From contig JAGPXD010000005.1 in assembly GCA_020746995.1 (NCBI GenBank), positions 2,728,001-2,792,000 on the forward strand: 64,000 nucleotides of DNA. The letters run 5' to 3'. A program made the position numbers and the translations under genes. Position 1 is the first letter of the stretch. Every line of letters starts with the position of its first letter. This DNA comes from Plectosphaerella cucumerina (Eukaryota > Ascomycota > Sordariomycetes > Glomerellales > Plectosphaerellaceae). The notes under the pieces were generated by a model that was not told the DNA's origin, did not search any database, and worked only from the letters and a program-made list of their open reading frames with translations. Positions 47,501 through 59,009 of the stretch are shown piece after piece.

Positions 47501-49353
47501 AAGAGTTGGCTGTTTGCGATGTTGGGAGGCAGCTGACGCTGGTTCCCTTGGTTGAAGCGAGGGTCCAGTCCGGTAGGGAACTGGTTCGGCTGCTGCGTGG
47601 GACCCTGACCATCGGCGCCGTTCATGGCGCTCGGGGGCCGTCGCATGGGCGTGTTAAGGGTGTTCATTCCGGGGCTCTGCGAGTTGGGCATGCCGCCTGC
47701 GAGTCCGGCCTGTTGTCCCTGAAGCTGCCGCAGTTGCTGTGCACGGAGGTGCGCCTGCTGCTGCTGGGCTTGTTGCTGAGCCTGCTGCATGTTGAACTGT
47801 TGCTGAGCCTGCGGGGGCCTCGGTGTCTGGTTCGGGCCCTGCTGGTTGGGCATGGCCTGCTGTCCCTGCATGCCGGCGTTGGGTTGCGGGGTGGCGTTGC
47901 GGTTCGCGTTGGCCGCGTTGCTGGCGGGAACGACCATCTGACCCTCCTGTTGGGCAAGAATGCCGGCCTTTTGCTGATTCACAATGTCTCCCATATTGAA
48001 CTGCGAACCAAACTCGCCTCCGTTGGCGGCGGCGGCGGCAGCAGCTTGTTGCTGAGCACCAGGGGTGAGCATGTTGGGGTTCATGTGGCCGCGGCCACCC
48101 TGGGCCATGGGATGCCTTCCAAATGCTTGGGCGTTCGCGTTGAGGGGCATGCCGGTGGCCTGCCGTTGTGCGGCGGCTGCAGCAGCACCCTTGCGTAGAG
48201 TCTGAGTAGCGCTGTGCTGGAACCAGATCATAACTGGATCCTTGCCATTGCTCTCAAACTCAAGCGCGCGATCGGGAAACTTGCTCCGGACATGGTTCCT
48301 GAGTGTCTCCTTCTGTGCTGGTGGGACCTGCGAGGCGAGTCGTTGCGCCAGTTCCATGACCTTCGCCTGGTCTAGGGGCAGCTGAGCTTGTGCGCCGTCC
48401 ATCATGCCGGGAGGTCGTTGCTGTCCTGCCGTCTGGAACATCTGCTGGTTGGGACCAACTGGGGGGCCACCGTTGCCGGCCATGTTCATTCCCATCTGCT
48501 GCTGTTGTTGTTGCTGCTGTTGCTGGGAGTTTTGCATCTGGAACTGGAGATGCTGGAGGTTGTGCTGGGGATTTTGGCCCATGTTCTGATTCAGTCGGTT
48601 CTGCTGCATGGCCTGATTCATCATAAACTGCTGCTGCTGCTGCTGTTGCTGCTGTTGTTGCTGGGCTTGGGCGTGCACGGAGTTCTGGAGGGCGCCGGCG
48701 TTCTCCTGCCGCTTTCGCACGTAGAATTGGATCTTGTTCTGGAGCGCGGCATCGTAGTTTTGCTGGGAGGGGTCAGCGGGAGTGCATGGGGCGGAGAGAG
48801 AGCAAGCAGAGGACTGCTGGGTGCGAGACTCACCTTGTCGGGAGAGGTCATGAAGAGTTCGCGCTCGAAAACGAGCGAGTGCTCGGCAGCCTTGATCCAG
48901 TCGAGGCTGGGAGCACTTGCGAGAGCCATGTTACTAACACTATGGGGCGAGTCAGTCAATCTTTCGTAGAGGGCTGATCAACAGCGGGTCGTGGATCTTT
49001 CGTAGAGACGGATCGACAGCAGCCTGCGGATCCATCGTAGAAGGCTGAAGAAGCGCAGACTTGGGCAGCCTCGGCCTACAAACAATCGTCGACCACGAAA
49101 CCACCGCAAGCTGCTAATCGACCACGAGGCTACAGGTTACACGCCGGGGAGGAGAGATGAAAACCTACAGTGGTTGGACTTTAATCACCCGCTCTTTAGG
49201 GTCGACCTGGCTTTGCCAACCCATCCAAGTGCCCTGGTCGTGGTGGTTTTTGATAGCGGCGTGCAGGTACTCCTGCATCTGCATCATGTTGTTGTTCTGC
49301 CTTTGAGGCATCATGCCGCCCGGCCCAGCCATTTGCTGCATGTTGGCGGCCAT
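44525..49353 (-). CDS. med15: Mediator complex subunit 15 (Med15/Gal11)
   Basis: Four exons, 49353-49169, 48939-48834, 48762-45838 and 45784-44525, have introns of 229, 71 and 53 nt (donors GTAGGT, GTGAGT, GTAAGC). They give 1491 aa. Residues of about 25-115 form the KIX-like domain that binds activators: MQEYLHAAIKNHHDQGTWMG, then GWQSQVDPKERVIKV, LDWIKAAEHSLVFEREL and NYDAALQNKIQFYVRKRQEN. A glutamine-rich core with long CAG/CAA tracts follows, interrupted by LDQAKVMELAQRLASQV and other helical islands. A Mediator-binding C-terminus has helical segments (RIRLMHQFQDGEHMAVL, SKLLQSMVIDC-like) and ends WDDVQIDFDKPFVMDTSLF. Med15 is a tail-module subunit of nuclear Mediator. The first intron is unusually long and carries a degenerate repeat; its acceptor is the least certain junction. 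Confidence 0.9.
48955..49060. repeat. Degenerate ~36-bp tandem repeat in med15 intron 1
   Basis: The word ATCTTTCGTAGAG occurs twice, about 36 bases apart, each followed by a GGATCGACAGC- or TGATCAACAGC-like word. A third, weaker copy starts ATCCATCGTAGAA. All lie within the 229-nt first intron. Confidence 0.6.
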
Positions 49354-52300
49354 GGCCGCTTGACCGGAAGGACGTCACAGAAGATGAACCGTGTGCTCCT
49401 CCGACGGCGGATTCGTGGTGTAGGGGCCGGGGTGAGTGATCGGCGGTGGTCGGGAATGTAGTCCGCAAAAGCGAGTCGCGCTTGTTGCTGTTCTGCGTGT
49501 CGTGTCGTGTCGTGTCAGTCGTCAGAAAAGAGGTGTCGGCATGTATGATGGCCGGCTCTGGCGGATTTCGTACAAAGAGGTTGAGTACTGCCTAGTATTG
49601 CGCAGAGGTCTCCATAAAGGGAGCTGGTGGATTTTGCGACAGAAAACGGTGACAAAAGTCGGGGAAACGTCAAGACAGGTTGGTGAATTCTGGGGTAGAA
49701 TGGGACCCGCCGACAATGGTTTGGGAAGAGAGGAAGTCGAACAATGATTTGTGACCGGCCGGATAGACGTGAATTTGTCGAGGGCGCTTGTGGGGGGGCG
49801 TGTGTGAGATACGCAGATAGGCGGCCAACAAGGCAACGCCACTGTGAATGGTGCCTGTTGTGGCGGTCGGTTTTATTTTCGTGGCAGTTGGAGGAAGAGT
49901 TGAACGGTGCGCAGCCGTGGGTATTGAGAGAGAGGTAGGGGAATTCCCTGGTCGTGGTGCGGGTTCCCGAGGGTTGAGACACACAATGCGGAAGTGATGT
50001 TGACAATAGCGGATATTCACTGCGGAGGTTCACCGCAGAAGTCGATCGGGTATCGGAGGCAAGAGGTCAGAGTCGGCAAGAACACAGTGAAATTGCGTCG
50101 GGTCGGTGAGTCGTTGCGGATGTGAAGCGGATCGAGTTTGTTTGGGCAAGAGCGCGGAGCGACTGGGTTTGTCGGAGCCTGGGGCGGGCGGTCGAGTGAA
50201 TAAGGCAGCTGGATGGCTGAAACGGGAGCGATGACCCTGGGGGGAGGACGGATGCCGGGTGCGCAGGACAGCGATGACGGGGTTGCCTGGCAAATCGACA
50301 AGAATGAGAATGAAGGATCGGAGGGGGAGGAGGATGTTGTGGGCGGACAACAGCGGCACGACACGACGTTCCGGCGAGAGGATGCCGTTGCGTGGGAAGC
50401 CCTGGGCGGGTGGGTTTGGGGTGGGAGGTTGAGAGACGAGGGACGTCGTGATGGCGAGCGAAAGGCAGGAAGGGGAAAAACAAGGCGAGACCAGACGAGG
50501 GGACGGGCTAGGAGCGCAAGAGTGGGCGGGTGGGTGGGCTCGCTGGCCTGGGCGCTGGCTGGCGGGCAAGGTCCCAGTCAGGTAGGGTAGGGCCAGGCAA
50601 GGTAGGGAAGACAGACAGGGCACTGCCGGGAAGGGAAGGATGGAAAGGGAAGGGAGGAATTGGTGGTCAGGCACGGTACTGCGCGAGAGGTACCTTTCTC
50701 TTGCACCTATTTAGTGGCCGCCTCGCCTTCCGAGCGAGTACTCATCCCGTACCAATCCAAGTACCTACTCTTTCCAGGCCTCCCACGTTCTATCGTCGTG
50801 TCTCTGCCCTTGGCCCTTTGGGTACTGTACCTTGCGTCCCGTCCACTACTTCACTGCACGTCTTGGGTTCCCAAGTCGGGCGGCATTGGACCAGTGGGCG
50901 GTACTTATCTGGGCGGGCGTCAGGTAGCGCAGCCCAGGAAGCCAGTAGGTGCGCGCGGAAAGGGTGGAAGGGAACTTGAAGGGGGAAGGGGGGGGCTCGG
51001 GGGGGAAGGGGTCGGGTCCCCTGAGTGGGCTGGCTCCAGTGCTGCGCGGAGGCTGGGTGGACCCCCCTTTCGGGAGACGATCAGGTATCGCCCCAGTGCC
51101 GCGCTATCTCAGAGCCTCCCGTGCCACGGGCGACGGCGCGCGGTCGTGGGACCAGACTGTTAGGGCACTACGCCTTGGGGACCGCGGCAATCTACGCCAA
51201 GGGGTGGGTGGCCCGCACCCTCCCTCCTGCAAGTGCGTCCCATCCTGGGCGCGCCATCCAAAAGAGTGGAAGGAACAGACAGCACTAGGAGCGCACACTG
51301 CCGAGCGTCAGTGAACTTCTGGACATCCAGGATGGAGCTAGAATGATGACCTCTCTCAGGACGAAAAGACGGGACAAGACCAGATACCCTGGCGATGTGG
51401 TCATGCCGAATACTTATTCCAAAGACAATCACAATATGTTGCTGTAGCAGAGCGCAATCGCCAAACACACGTCTGTCCGTCTGTCCGCCCGCGAGGGTGT
51501 GGATGGGATCTATTTGCCCGCTCTCTCGCTCCCTCTCGAGTCGTACCCCGTCTGAGGTCCTCCTTGCGTGCAGGGGTGGGCAGCCCACTCTGAGGCAGCT
51601 CGACCTCCATGTCCGCCACCCTCTCCCAGAAACCGCGACGCCTACCGATGAAGAGCCTGACAAAGAGAGCGCGATCCGCTGCCTTTTCCTCTGCACCGAG
51701 CATGCCAACAAGGTTAAGGACACGACAATGACCGATTCGCTTGTTCTGGCGGTGTAAGTACCTGCCCGAGTCCCCCGGTCGAGTCACATCGTCATGGCCA
51801 CTGGCAGGCGCTTAGGGAGAGAGGGAGGGGGCCAGCAGCATCACAACTGCGGAGTTCGGTCTGTCGTGCGTGCGTGCGTGTGCTTGGCACCAACGCGACA
51901 AAGGGGGGTCCTCCCGGGGCCAGGGAGATACCGGCCGATGCAAATCTGCAGATTGATTGAGCTCGAGACGCAGAAAGGGCTTCGCGCAAAGCCCCGGCCT
52001 GGACGTTTCGAGCCTCGAGGTCTCTTTCTTCGATTCTCTAGGCCACGCGGGAGGGTTTTTAAGGTTGGCGCGACAGATCCCTGGCTGGCCTGAGCAGCCT
52101 GCTGATCTTCGCAGCCACCGCCCGCCAGAGATGCAACGGAGATCCTCGGGGGCTTGGAGTAGGGAGGTGTACCACGGTCTTCTTTGCAGACAGACCACGC
52201 ACGCAACGACGACGCGGGCTGGGCTGGAGGGGTTCTTGACAGAAACCGGGTCCCTGCGCTGGCAGCGAAGATACTTGGGTTCCCGTACCTGGCATTTGTA

Positions 52301-55300
52301 CGACCAGTTCACTTTCGTCATCTTTGCCAAAACGACAACCAACGAGGTCTGTCCAAAGCCCCCAGCACTTCCAGCTCCCACTTCCACTTTCTCTTCCTCT
52401 CTTCTCTCTCTCTCTCTTTTGCTCTTCCGACGTCCCTCGTCCCGACTTCCCTATCATCGGACGGCTGAAGGCTCAACCGTCGCCGCTTGTGGTTTCGTGG
52501 CACCCACCCTATCCCCCCCAATCCCCCTCCTCCACGGTCCTTGTCACTGCGAGACATTGATTCAGTTCAGGCCCGCTAGCACAGTCCGGAACCCGGGCTC
52601 GGCGGCGAGTCTTGGTTCCCTTCCGGCGCGCGAGACACGTCCTTCTCTTCTTGTGCCCTTTCATCTCTTGTCTCGCCACCCGGCGCGGCCCCCCCGCCAG
52701 CCCGCCCCAACGGGCATGATAATGCCATTCAACCCGTCCCGGGCGCGCATCGAGACAGAGACAGGCCCGGACAGAGGCGAGACCCCCAAGAAGCGGCCCC
52801 CCGCGCGCGCGCCTGGGACATTCAGGCACAGCGCATGCAGGCGCGCGTGGACCTGACGCCTGGCCCTGAAGAGGGGAGAAAGACGGTAGAAGGAAGGGCA
52901 GCGGAGGATGGAAGAAGAAGAAGAGTACATGGGTAGGTACTTGCACGGCACTGCCGGTACATGGACAGGTACTTTCGACCGTCATCCCGCCTCGGGAGTC
53001 AAACACCTGGTCTGGCTTTTAGCCTCTACCCCCTCTTCCATCGACTTTCTCGACCTCCCTCCCTCTCTCTCCCCTCTTTCGCCACTGTCGCTGGGCATAA
53101 GGCTCTCTGTTTGCGTGGTTGGCCATATCGCCCCGACCCTGCCGGGCTGAAGGAGAGGGCTCCGCGGTGAGCCACCGTGTCACAGCGAGCCGTATTCCAG
53201 CGGCTTGCTGGCGCGGGCGAGCATTCGGGGGACGCAGGGGAGGGGGGGAGGCATCGATGGAAGGGGACCTGCTCTCCAACCTCAGTGGCACCGCTGTTGC
53301 GCCCAAATCCCCATCAGTGGAGCCAGAACTGAGGGTTGGGCCAGGGTGCTGCAGGGGTCTTCCCTGTCTAGCGCCCTGGTAGACCGCGACGCTAGTCCCG
53401 TCCTGTCCTGCGCCAGCGAAAAGATGCCCCCCCCCACACCTCCCAAACTCCCCAACGCCAGCTCCCGTCCGTCAGGTCCCTTCACTTTTCCCCAAACAGC
53501 ACCAGCCAAAGCCGGCCAGAGCATGGGCAAAATGGCCACGACAGTTTTGCTTCACCGGGCAGATCTCGACCGTCGATGCCTCGATGATTCGCTGATACAC
53601 CTGGAGCCAAGTGCTTATTCGACCGACCCAACGCTCGGTGTGCCCGTTGTATCAACCCGGCCGAGCCACGAAAAGTAGACCTCGCCTCTGCCTCTTTCGC
53701 CTGACCTCCGTCAGCTCCAGCTCCCCCGAGCTGGACCCAGTGTTTCTTTCCCCCGATGTGGTCATTTGATGGTGCACACAACGAAGCACGCGCGTGGTGC
53801 CCGGGCAATGGCATGGCCGCAGATTGAGAGAGGGGCAACGAGCAACGGGGGCGGTCGTGCAGTGATGGACCCCGTCCGCTAGATTGGGCGAAATTCCAGA
53901 GCGGTGGATGACTGCTTGCTAGTATGCGGCCATCACCATGGTGAAGTGAGCTCATGGGCGGCGGGGAAAGCAGCGAGCGACGTGACATCCCACGGTCTTG
54001 TTTCCTCCGGGAAGCTCGAGGGCAGGCGACAAGCGACAGGCGGATGGACGTGCCCGACACATTCGGACACGGGGCCCCTCGCTCGAGGAGCCTCCGCCCT
54101 TTCCTCTTCCCGCCGCTCGTGACGATAATTTCTTCGTGCGACACACCACCAGCCCAGCAGCAGCAGCGACAGGGCCTCCCGCCGGGCCAACACACGGTCC
54201 CTGGCCTGACCTGGTCGTAGTGAGGTGGTCGTCACCCGCGTGTCCCTGCGAGGCGACGGTTGGTACGCACACCGCCAGGTTTTTTGGGCCTCAAGACAGC
54301 GGCGGCTTTACACGACATGTGTCGCCGGGCCCCGGAAACGCGCCGGCCGAGGGACTAGTCATAGTTTTGCCCGACCGCGCCTTGTCTTTTGCTGGACGGC
54401 GAGGCGGAAGATTTGGCAGGCTTTTGAAGCTGGTGAAGGGACTGGTATTCAATAGCAGCCAGAGATGTCGTTGATTCGGTGCATGGTGTGTCGGTTCGTC
54501 GGGCTGTAGATCCCGGCAGGGATGTGATGTCGGGTCGGGTCGCGGAAGCTTGGACGGCGAGGATCAGCTCGTGGGCTTGATCCGCGTACCCGGGGTTGGA
54601 AGGGGCTGCAAACATTCTGGACACCGCAATTCTTCCAGCAGCTGGGGAGTTCTGAGGTTTTGTTGATATTACCAGGTCAAACGATTTGATGTTATTTTGC
54701 CCGCGAAAAGTGGTAGGGCGATGCTGCATGACAGCTCTTCGTCGTCAGCGTCTGTGAGCTTCCGCCGGTCCCCAATTTATGGCGTGCCTACCTACAATCA
54801 CGAATACATTGAAGGATTTTCTCTCTTTGGATTCGTCCCTAGAAAGTGATGTCTCAATTCTTCCGACTGATACCCTGCTTTCTTGGCTCCTTCCGAATGG
54901 GGTGCCTGTCGTCAAGGTCTCTCCGCCTGCATCCATCCAGCAACACCAAAAGTGCCGCCCCACTTTCCTTCGCGATCCCCTGAGTGTGTACTCCTGCCCC
55001 GAGTGAATATTTTCGTTCCTTCCAAACAATAAACAAAATTCGGCACCTTCCCAGCTCCCAGGATCTCATTATTGAGGTTGGTTTCTTTTCAAATTCTCGA
55101 TGTTTCATACTCTTCTTCCTCCTTCTCTTCTTCTTCTGCCAGGCTCTTCTGCCAGGCTCTTTTGCCAGGCTTTTCTACCATCATCCAACGCCACGCGAAT
55201 CTTGCCCAGATCTCGCGGCTCCCACAACCACTTCTTCGACCTCCATCTCTTCTGGAGTCCGAAGCCAGTCCCAACCTTCTTCGGATAATTCTCCACCATT

Positions 55301-55377
55301 CAGTGCGCACCCAATCCCGAGTCGGACCCTACTTTGCCCTCCACACGCCCCTTGCCAGGGGCTGCTCGGTCATCACC
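49354..55377. other. 6-kb gene-poor interval
   Basis: The first ~1 kb is the med15 promoter and leader, with a GTGTC pentanucleotide run at 49497-49516. The remainder has G-runs near 50983-51010, a CT run near 52396-52418 and many overlapping GC-rich open frames on both strands, none of which I can support as a gene. The 300 bases before 55378 are pyrimidine-rich with TTCTTCC repeats and look like the leader of the next gene. Confidence 0.45.
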
Positions 55378-57089
55378 ATGGCGGATGACCAACTCGTACC
55401 AGAGCTGGCGCTGCCCAAGCTCAATTTCCTTCATTACGACGAGCACGATCAGATCTTCGGGCCCGATACACCTCCAGGATGGCCCCGCCACACCGAGACA
55501 TTCGTTCAACAGTCTGGCCCTGTCGGGTCGTGGGCTCTGCTTGATTGCCCCAATCGCCTGGCTGGCAGATACGATCCCTCAATTCCCGACGCACTCGTCA
55601 AAGCCATAATTAAGATCGAGCTGTCGTACTATCCCCTTTACGTTGGCATCGACAGCTTCACGCTTCAGCCAGTGTTTGCACATGTTCCGGGTAGTATGGG
55701 CAGCAACTTGAACCCCCCAGACACTGCATCCTTCAGATATATGACCATACCCGACATGCAAGACTGTGCCGAAGATCGTGTCGTCTTGCACGAGTATTTC
55801 TTCACAAATGAAGGATTCGAATTCACAAAAAAGGTTGTGACGGGCCACAAGCAGACGCTCGACAACATCTGCCTAGGCCGGTTGTACCAAGCCATATGGT
55901 CACAAGTCACCCGCTTCAGGCGCGGAGACCCCATCGAGCCACTCCAAGATCCCCAGCATCGAGATGGCCCTCCAGAATACACATTCGAGCAACTCTATCC
56001 TGACCACGAATCGCCATATAGTCTGCGGCTGCCTTGCCTCACCAGAGCTGTGATCACTCCAAAGCTATTCGAGGTCGCCATGGAAATTCAGCAAGCTCTG
56101 TTGGAAGACAACATTCACCTGAATGAAATCATCATGGCAATTTTCGTCTGGTGCAACCACGAAAAGCACGCAGAGAGACTGACGGAGGGCTACATTGTTC
56201 ATGGCAAAGACCGAGAACACGACTATGCTCGCCGCCAGAACATGCTCGACTTTGTGGCAATCTGGCCGCATTACCTGCGTTTCCACGAGATGCACAAACT
56301 CTCCGCCTACATCCATCCTCTCCGCTTCGTCAAAGCAGCCTCGGGGACAGTTCGTGGTACCAGGGTGCAACCCCCCTTTCGCGCAGCGATCACTCATCGC
56401 TGGGAGCAGATAGCTCTTCGCGAGGTACCTCTATCGGGTCTGGACGACACAAACGACTGGCAACCTGTTGTCCCTTGCTTTCTGTATGGGAGCCTACTGA
56501 AGCGGCCACCCAGGCCGAAGTGGTATCCAATGCCACTCCAGGAGCTTTGGGAGACACTCGCTTTGCCTGGCATCAACATGATCGGCCATCCAGCCTACCC
56601 GGTCTCGCAGTCGCTCACTACACGAATCATCACGGCGCTGCCCTGGAACAATTCGGTGGTTGATCGATCCACATACTGGGAAGAGGCCAAGGATTCCATC
56701 ATCTTCACCAGGAAGACTATGCCCTACCAAGACCTCACAGGCACCCACGATAGCTCTGATTTCATACGGCTCATCTCCGGAGACCGGCTGCCAGTTGCCG
56801 CCCCCCGAGGCCATTGGAGCCTACTGGCGACCTGTCCGTTTATGAAGTTGCCGAGGGAGAAAGTAAGGAAGATGGGGAGTTGCATGCGGCCAAGATACTG
56901 AAAGGCCTCTCGCCGACTGAGGAAAGCGCGTGGAGGAAGAAGGCCTTTGAGACGCGAATCTCGATGGCCCGTGAAGCCGGGATCACCATCGAAGCCCTTG
57001 GCGTCGATGAGCTCGGTTTGCCTACCTGGCCCGGCATTGCGGCCTGCGCCGCGGCTCGCCTGAAGCGGGGACTTGGAGCATCCAGATGA
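55378..57089 (+). CDS. Paralogue C: intact member of an unrecognised three-copy protein family
   Basis: The start chosen is the ATG at 55378 (CACCATGG context, MADDQLVPELAL); earlier in-frame ATGs lie in leader-like sequence. Exon 1 (55378-56862) joins exon 2 (56922-57089) over a 59-nt intron (donor GTAAGG, TACTGA branch, GAG acceptor), giving 550 aa. Conserved blocks shared with the two broken copies are TPPGW near residue 40, LYVGIDSFTLQPVF near 87, EIQQALLEDNIHLNEI near 235, FVAIWPHYLRFHEMHKL with HPLRF near 290-320, LALPGINMIGHPAYP near 405, and LGLPTWPGI near the C-terminus. There is no signal peptide, membrane helix or catalytic motif I know. It is rich in Trp, His and Pro. If the intron is retained, a 507-aa protein ending MRPRY results. 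Function is unknown. Confidence 0.7.
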
Positions 57090-58896
57090 TCGGTAGCCTT
57101 GGAGAGAGAGGCGTTTTGCAATAGGCTCCCACTTGCTCCCGATGAGCCAAGGTGCTTTAAGAAGAAGGCTGATACAATCTTGGGGGATTGGAGGTGTGCT
57201 GGACAATCCTCGCTCGATCGCATGACTGGCTCGTATTCTTGCTGGAGATAGATCGCAGAAACTAGAAAGTGTCATTTTCATTTCGAGATCCCCATTCGCG
57301 CCATGTCCAGCTGGCAGAGAATGCTGACATTTGACAGCAGCGTCTACAGTAGAAGACAGGGAAAGGGGGGCCGCCTCGGTGTGCCGCAGCCTCACCTCAC
57401 CACACCAGGCAGACCGAGTCAGGCCAGGTGACACACACCCTCCCGTTCTGGCGGGCTGTCGCACGAGGCCAGGCCTTCTGTTTCGTGTATGCCGGCCGGC
57501 GGGCGAACCAGGAAAGCCCAGTCCTCCGGGGGCGACAGCCCAAGGCAAGAGGGGAGAACGTGATGGCATGACGCCGCGTCGGTGTTGCGCGATGACGCAC
57601 GCTGGAGGCAAGTTGGCGCGTGATGGGGGAAAAAGGGCACATGGTCGACGAATGGCGCCAACGCCGGTACTTGGATGCAAGTACCGCGACAGCGCACACC
57701 ATCTCTGTCAGGCCGTCGCAGGGTTGTGTTCCCGAAATCTACGTGAGACTTTTCGTTCTTCACTGCGTCCTGCTGGCCGTCCCATTCCGAGACTGAGGCG
57801 GCAACAGATGACACGCGGCGCCGACGGGTAGAGGGGCAAGGTTTGTGCCGGGCGGGCACTAGGAGTCCAGTCCGTCCACCGGGACTCAGCTTTCGGGGGG
57901 AAGTATTTGCTGTTCAGATTGAAGACGAGATTCGAGGAGTTCTACTTCCCACATCCGCAGCGTCATCTTCAGGTGTCTTTGGTGGTGAAATGGGCCAGGA
58001 TCGAGGGTGGATTGCGAGGTCTGTCGCGAGGGTACCTGCATCCCTATCTTGAGTGCTGCGACGGGGCTCAAGGAAGTGTACCAACGGCTTTGCCAGGTAC
58101 ATCGTCCCATCTGGAGACCCCGGCTGGGCTAGTGATGTCCGGCCAAGGTGCCAGTGGCAGCGGGGATCATGATCGAAGCCAGGGTCCAGGGCCAGCCAGG
58201 CCGGACGCCACCGACCAGCCGTTTCCGTCATCTGTCCAACTTCAACATCAACAGCCAGCTGGGTGACTTCACTTCAAGCTCTCGCCTTGAAGTCTGGAAT
58301 GGTGTCCATTTCGACGCGGTGCCTCGGTTTGCTCCCGCAGCCGTCAGGTCTGTAACAGAACAGACGTCTGTCGACGTTTGATCTTCGGCCCATCTCGGAT
58401 CCAGCATCCCGGTTACGTCGGGGGGAGCTGCCAGGGGTGGGATGAGGGGCCGGGCTCTAGCTTATCACGAGACTCCGGATTGGTCCGAGATCGTGGCGGC
58501 AAAGCTTGACGACGTCCTCTCTTTCAGCTTGGTTCTTTCTTCAACGGCAGACTCGGCTGCGAGGTGTTCAGCTGATGGGGTCTGGTTTGAGAAGACTGTC
58601 AAGCTCGAGGGGAGCATGTGTCTTGTTATTCATTAGGAGGGGCAGGGTTTCGTCAGAATCGATGATCACATGTTCTTGATCTCTGATCTTTGAGGACGTC
58701 AACATCTTGGGTGGTCAATTGGGGCTTGAGATTTCGGTGTTGGTCTTTTATCCTGGCGGCATCACCCAAGCTCATATTCTCTGAGACAAGACTTAAGAAA
58801 ACAAGCAGCAATTGATGTCTTGCGTACTTACCCAACTGCCATAAACCAGTTTCTGCTTTCGGCAGGGGCGAAGAACAGGAGCCTACTCTCTCAGCA
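57090..58896. other. Intergenic, no gene seen
   Basis: It holds the 3' flank of paralogue C. Open frames on both strands overlap each other and lack recognisable motifs or splice-connected partners. Confidence 0.45.
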
Positions 58897-58981
58897 GATC
58901 AACCGACACAGCAGATCAACCGACACAGCAGATCAACCGACACAGCAGATCAACCGACACAGCAGATCAACCGACACAGCA
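58897..58981 (+). repeat. Perfect 17-bp minisatellite, five units
   Basis: Five identical tandem copies of GATCAACCGACACAGCA lie 3' of paralogue C and directly 5' of the pseudogene at 59010. The perfect identity points to recent expansion. The unit is close to that at 23247 and is matched in inverse orientation at 59941-59986. Confidence 0.97.
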
Positions 58982-59009
58982 AGTCCACTTCCTACACGCG
59001 AATAGCCCC

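Noticed and set aside
46834..48198. Leu-rich 454-codon plus-strand frame, with another at 45871-46809
   Set aside because: Antisense of the glutamine-rich med15 core; CAG tracts read as Leu/Val/His-rich sequence on the other strand.
50575..50612. GGTAGGG words resembling telomere repeats
   Set aside because: Irregular and not TTAGGG; ordinary G-rich simple sequence.
58897..58981. Possible CRISPR array
   Set aside because: Units are contiguous 17-mers with no spacers, in a eukaryotic genome.
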